From: Chloroflexota bacterium
GTDB lineage: Bacteria > Chloroflexota > Dehalococcoidia > Lucifugimonadales > JADFKI01
Assembly (NCBI GenBank): GCA_009838595.1
Contig: VXRI01000181.1
Location: forward strand, 1-12,919
Length of the DNA stretch: 12,919 bases
Direction: 5' to 3'
Shown: positions 12,523 through 12,919 of the stretch, in pieces
Layout: each line of letters opens with the position of its first letter
Position numbering within the stretch: position 1 is the first letter of the stretch
Translations under genes and position numbers: made by a program
The notes under the pieces: generated by a model
What the model was told of the DNA's origin: nothing
The model's input: the letters and a program-made list of their open reading frames with translations, nothing else
The model's database searches: none

Positions 12523-12636
12523 ATGGGAGAGGCACGGGAATGACGGATACGGCGGGCAACGGAATTTGTGAAATCGTCTTACGGCTAAGGTGCTTAACAA
12601 GATGAGCAGGATGGGTGGTAGAATCCGCCGTCGGTA

Positions 12637-12642
12637 TATAAT
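12637..12642 (+). promoter_or_regulatory. Candidate -10 box for the exported-protein gene
   Basis: A perfect TATAAT lies 71 bases before the ATG at 12714, inside GGTATATAATATC. No convincing TTGACA is found 16-18 bases upstream, so the assignment rests on the -10 box and position alone. Confidence 0.35.
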
Positions 12643-12713
12643 ATCAACGATTGAATAAATATAGCGGCGGTATTCTCGTACTGCACCATTGGCGAAAGGA
12701 ATGCAGCAAGTCT

Positions 12714-12919
12714 ATGAGCCGAAGAAACATATTATTGGGAACTATCGTAATTGGCGCATTCGCGATAGTCCTTGCTGTGAGCGGCGCGTTTGGCGGTCCG
12801 CTGTCGCCGCAACCCGACGGCAATGTCGCGCACGCGCAGACATCGGACACGCCCACGCCAACCCCCGTACCACCGCCGAGCCAGCCGGGCAGCGCACCAC
12901 CCAACGACTTCGATTTCCG
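12714..12919 (+). CDS. Exported Pro/Thr-rich protein, N-terminal part (3' end cut off by window)
   Basis: The open frame from ATG 12714 runs off the window after 68 codons. It begins with a basic MSRRN, a hydrophobic core of about 16 residues (ILLGTIVIGAFAIVLAVSGA), and then a stretch ending VAHAQTSD, where A-x-A before Q would suit signal peptidase I (AHA|QT). This is followed by TPTPTPVPPPSQPGSAPPN, a low-complexity Pro/Thr linker common in exported Chloroflexota proteins. The functional domain lies beyond the window, so no role can be given. The only nearby ribosome-binding candidate, AAAGGA, is about 13 bases before the ATG, which is far; no better in-frame start is seen. Confidence 0.75.
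   Translation, partial: MSRRNILLGTIVIGAFAIVLAVSGAFGGPLSPQPDGNVAHAQTSDTPTPTPVPPPSQPGSAPPNDFDF

Larger units (their letters stand above)
12396..12713. other. Intergenic region with repeat remnants
   Basis: No coding signal is seen. It contains a GACATTTGCGACATTCCCGA stretch near the start, a half-repeat at 12492-12522, a further GGGAATGACGG (about 12537-12547), a CAGGAT motif (12607-12612) and a TATAAT box (12637-12642). The left part looks like a decayed relative of the MITE-like elements, but convincing terminal repeats are missing. Confidence 0.45.

Noticed and set aside
12644..12904. An 86-codon minus-strand open frame at the right edge
   Set aside because: It is antisense to the exported protein; its Gly/Val-rich translation is merely the complement of the Pro/Thr-rich linker.

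Overview
The window looks like part of a GC-rich, free-living heterotroph. The gene set (a family 5 solute-binding ABC importer, two enolase-superfamily enzymes, an HpcH/HpaI aldolase, a zinc alcohol dehydrogenase, a DUF1800 protein and an NHL propeller), the dispersed small hairpin repeats and the Pro/Thr-rich secreted protein at the right edge fit a Chloroflexota lineage of the Dehalococcoidia/SAR202 type, which is known for many enolase-superfamily paralogues. This placement is an inference from gene content; no rRNA or marker gene is present.

Layout. Positions 1-2991 (+): the 3' part of a peptide/oligosaccharide-type substrate-binding protein, a 226-bp gap with a perfect hairpin, then two DppB/DppC-type permeases; no ATPase gene follows. 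Positions 3012-3166: a 155-bp MITE-like element between convergent genes. Positions 3163-5623 (-): a DUF1800 gene followed by an NHL beta-propeller gene, probably one operon. Positions 5624-6332: no intact gene; it holds apparent remnants of a coiled-coil protein gene and a PIN-domain gene, a dispersed repeat and a strong hairpin. Positions 6333-7526 (-): a rhamnonate-dehydratase-like enolase-superfamily gene with an unusual Asn at the first metal-ligand position. Positions 7527-7998: repeats and a terminator. Positions 7999-8526 (-): a small membrane protein gene of AT-richer composition and unknown function. Positions 8807-12395 (+): a truncated lipoate-ligase-like gene, an HpcH/HpaI aldolase, a zinc-dependent dehydrogenase, a second copy of the MITE-like element (179 bp) and a second enolase-superfamily gene. 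Positions 12396-12713: repeats and a candidate promoter. Positions 12714-12919: the start of an exported protein.

How the genes may work together: an importer, acid-sugar dehydratases, a sugar/polyol dehydrogenase and a 2-keto-3-deoxy acid aldolase together suggest uptake and non-phosphorylative breakdown of sugar acids, possibly deoxy-sugar acids such as rhamnonate or fuconate. The substrate is not proven by the sequence.

The most notable observations are the two related MITE-like elements lying exactly at the 3' ends of genes (one overlapping the NHL stop codon), the D-to-N change in a metal site of the first enolase-superfamily protein, the decayed patch at 5958-6171, and the foreign-looking gene at 7999-8526 with three identical strong ribosome-binding motifs in its leader. 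I did not find a clear new defence, CRISPR or phage system.
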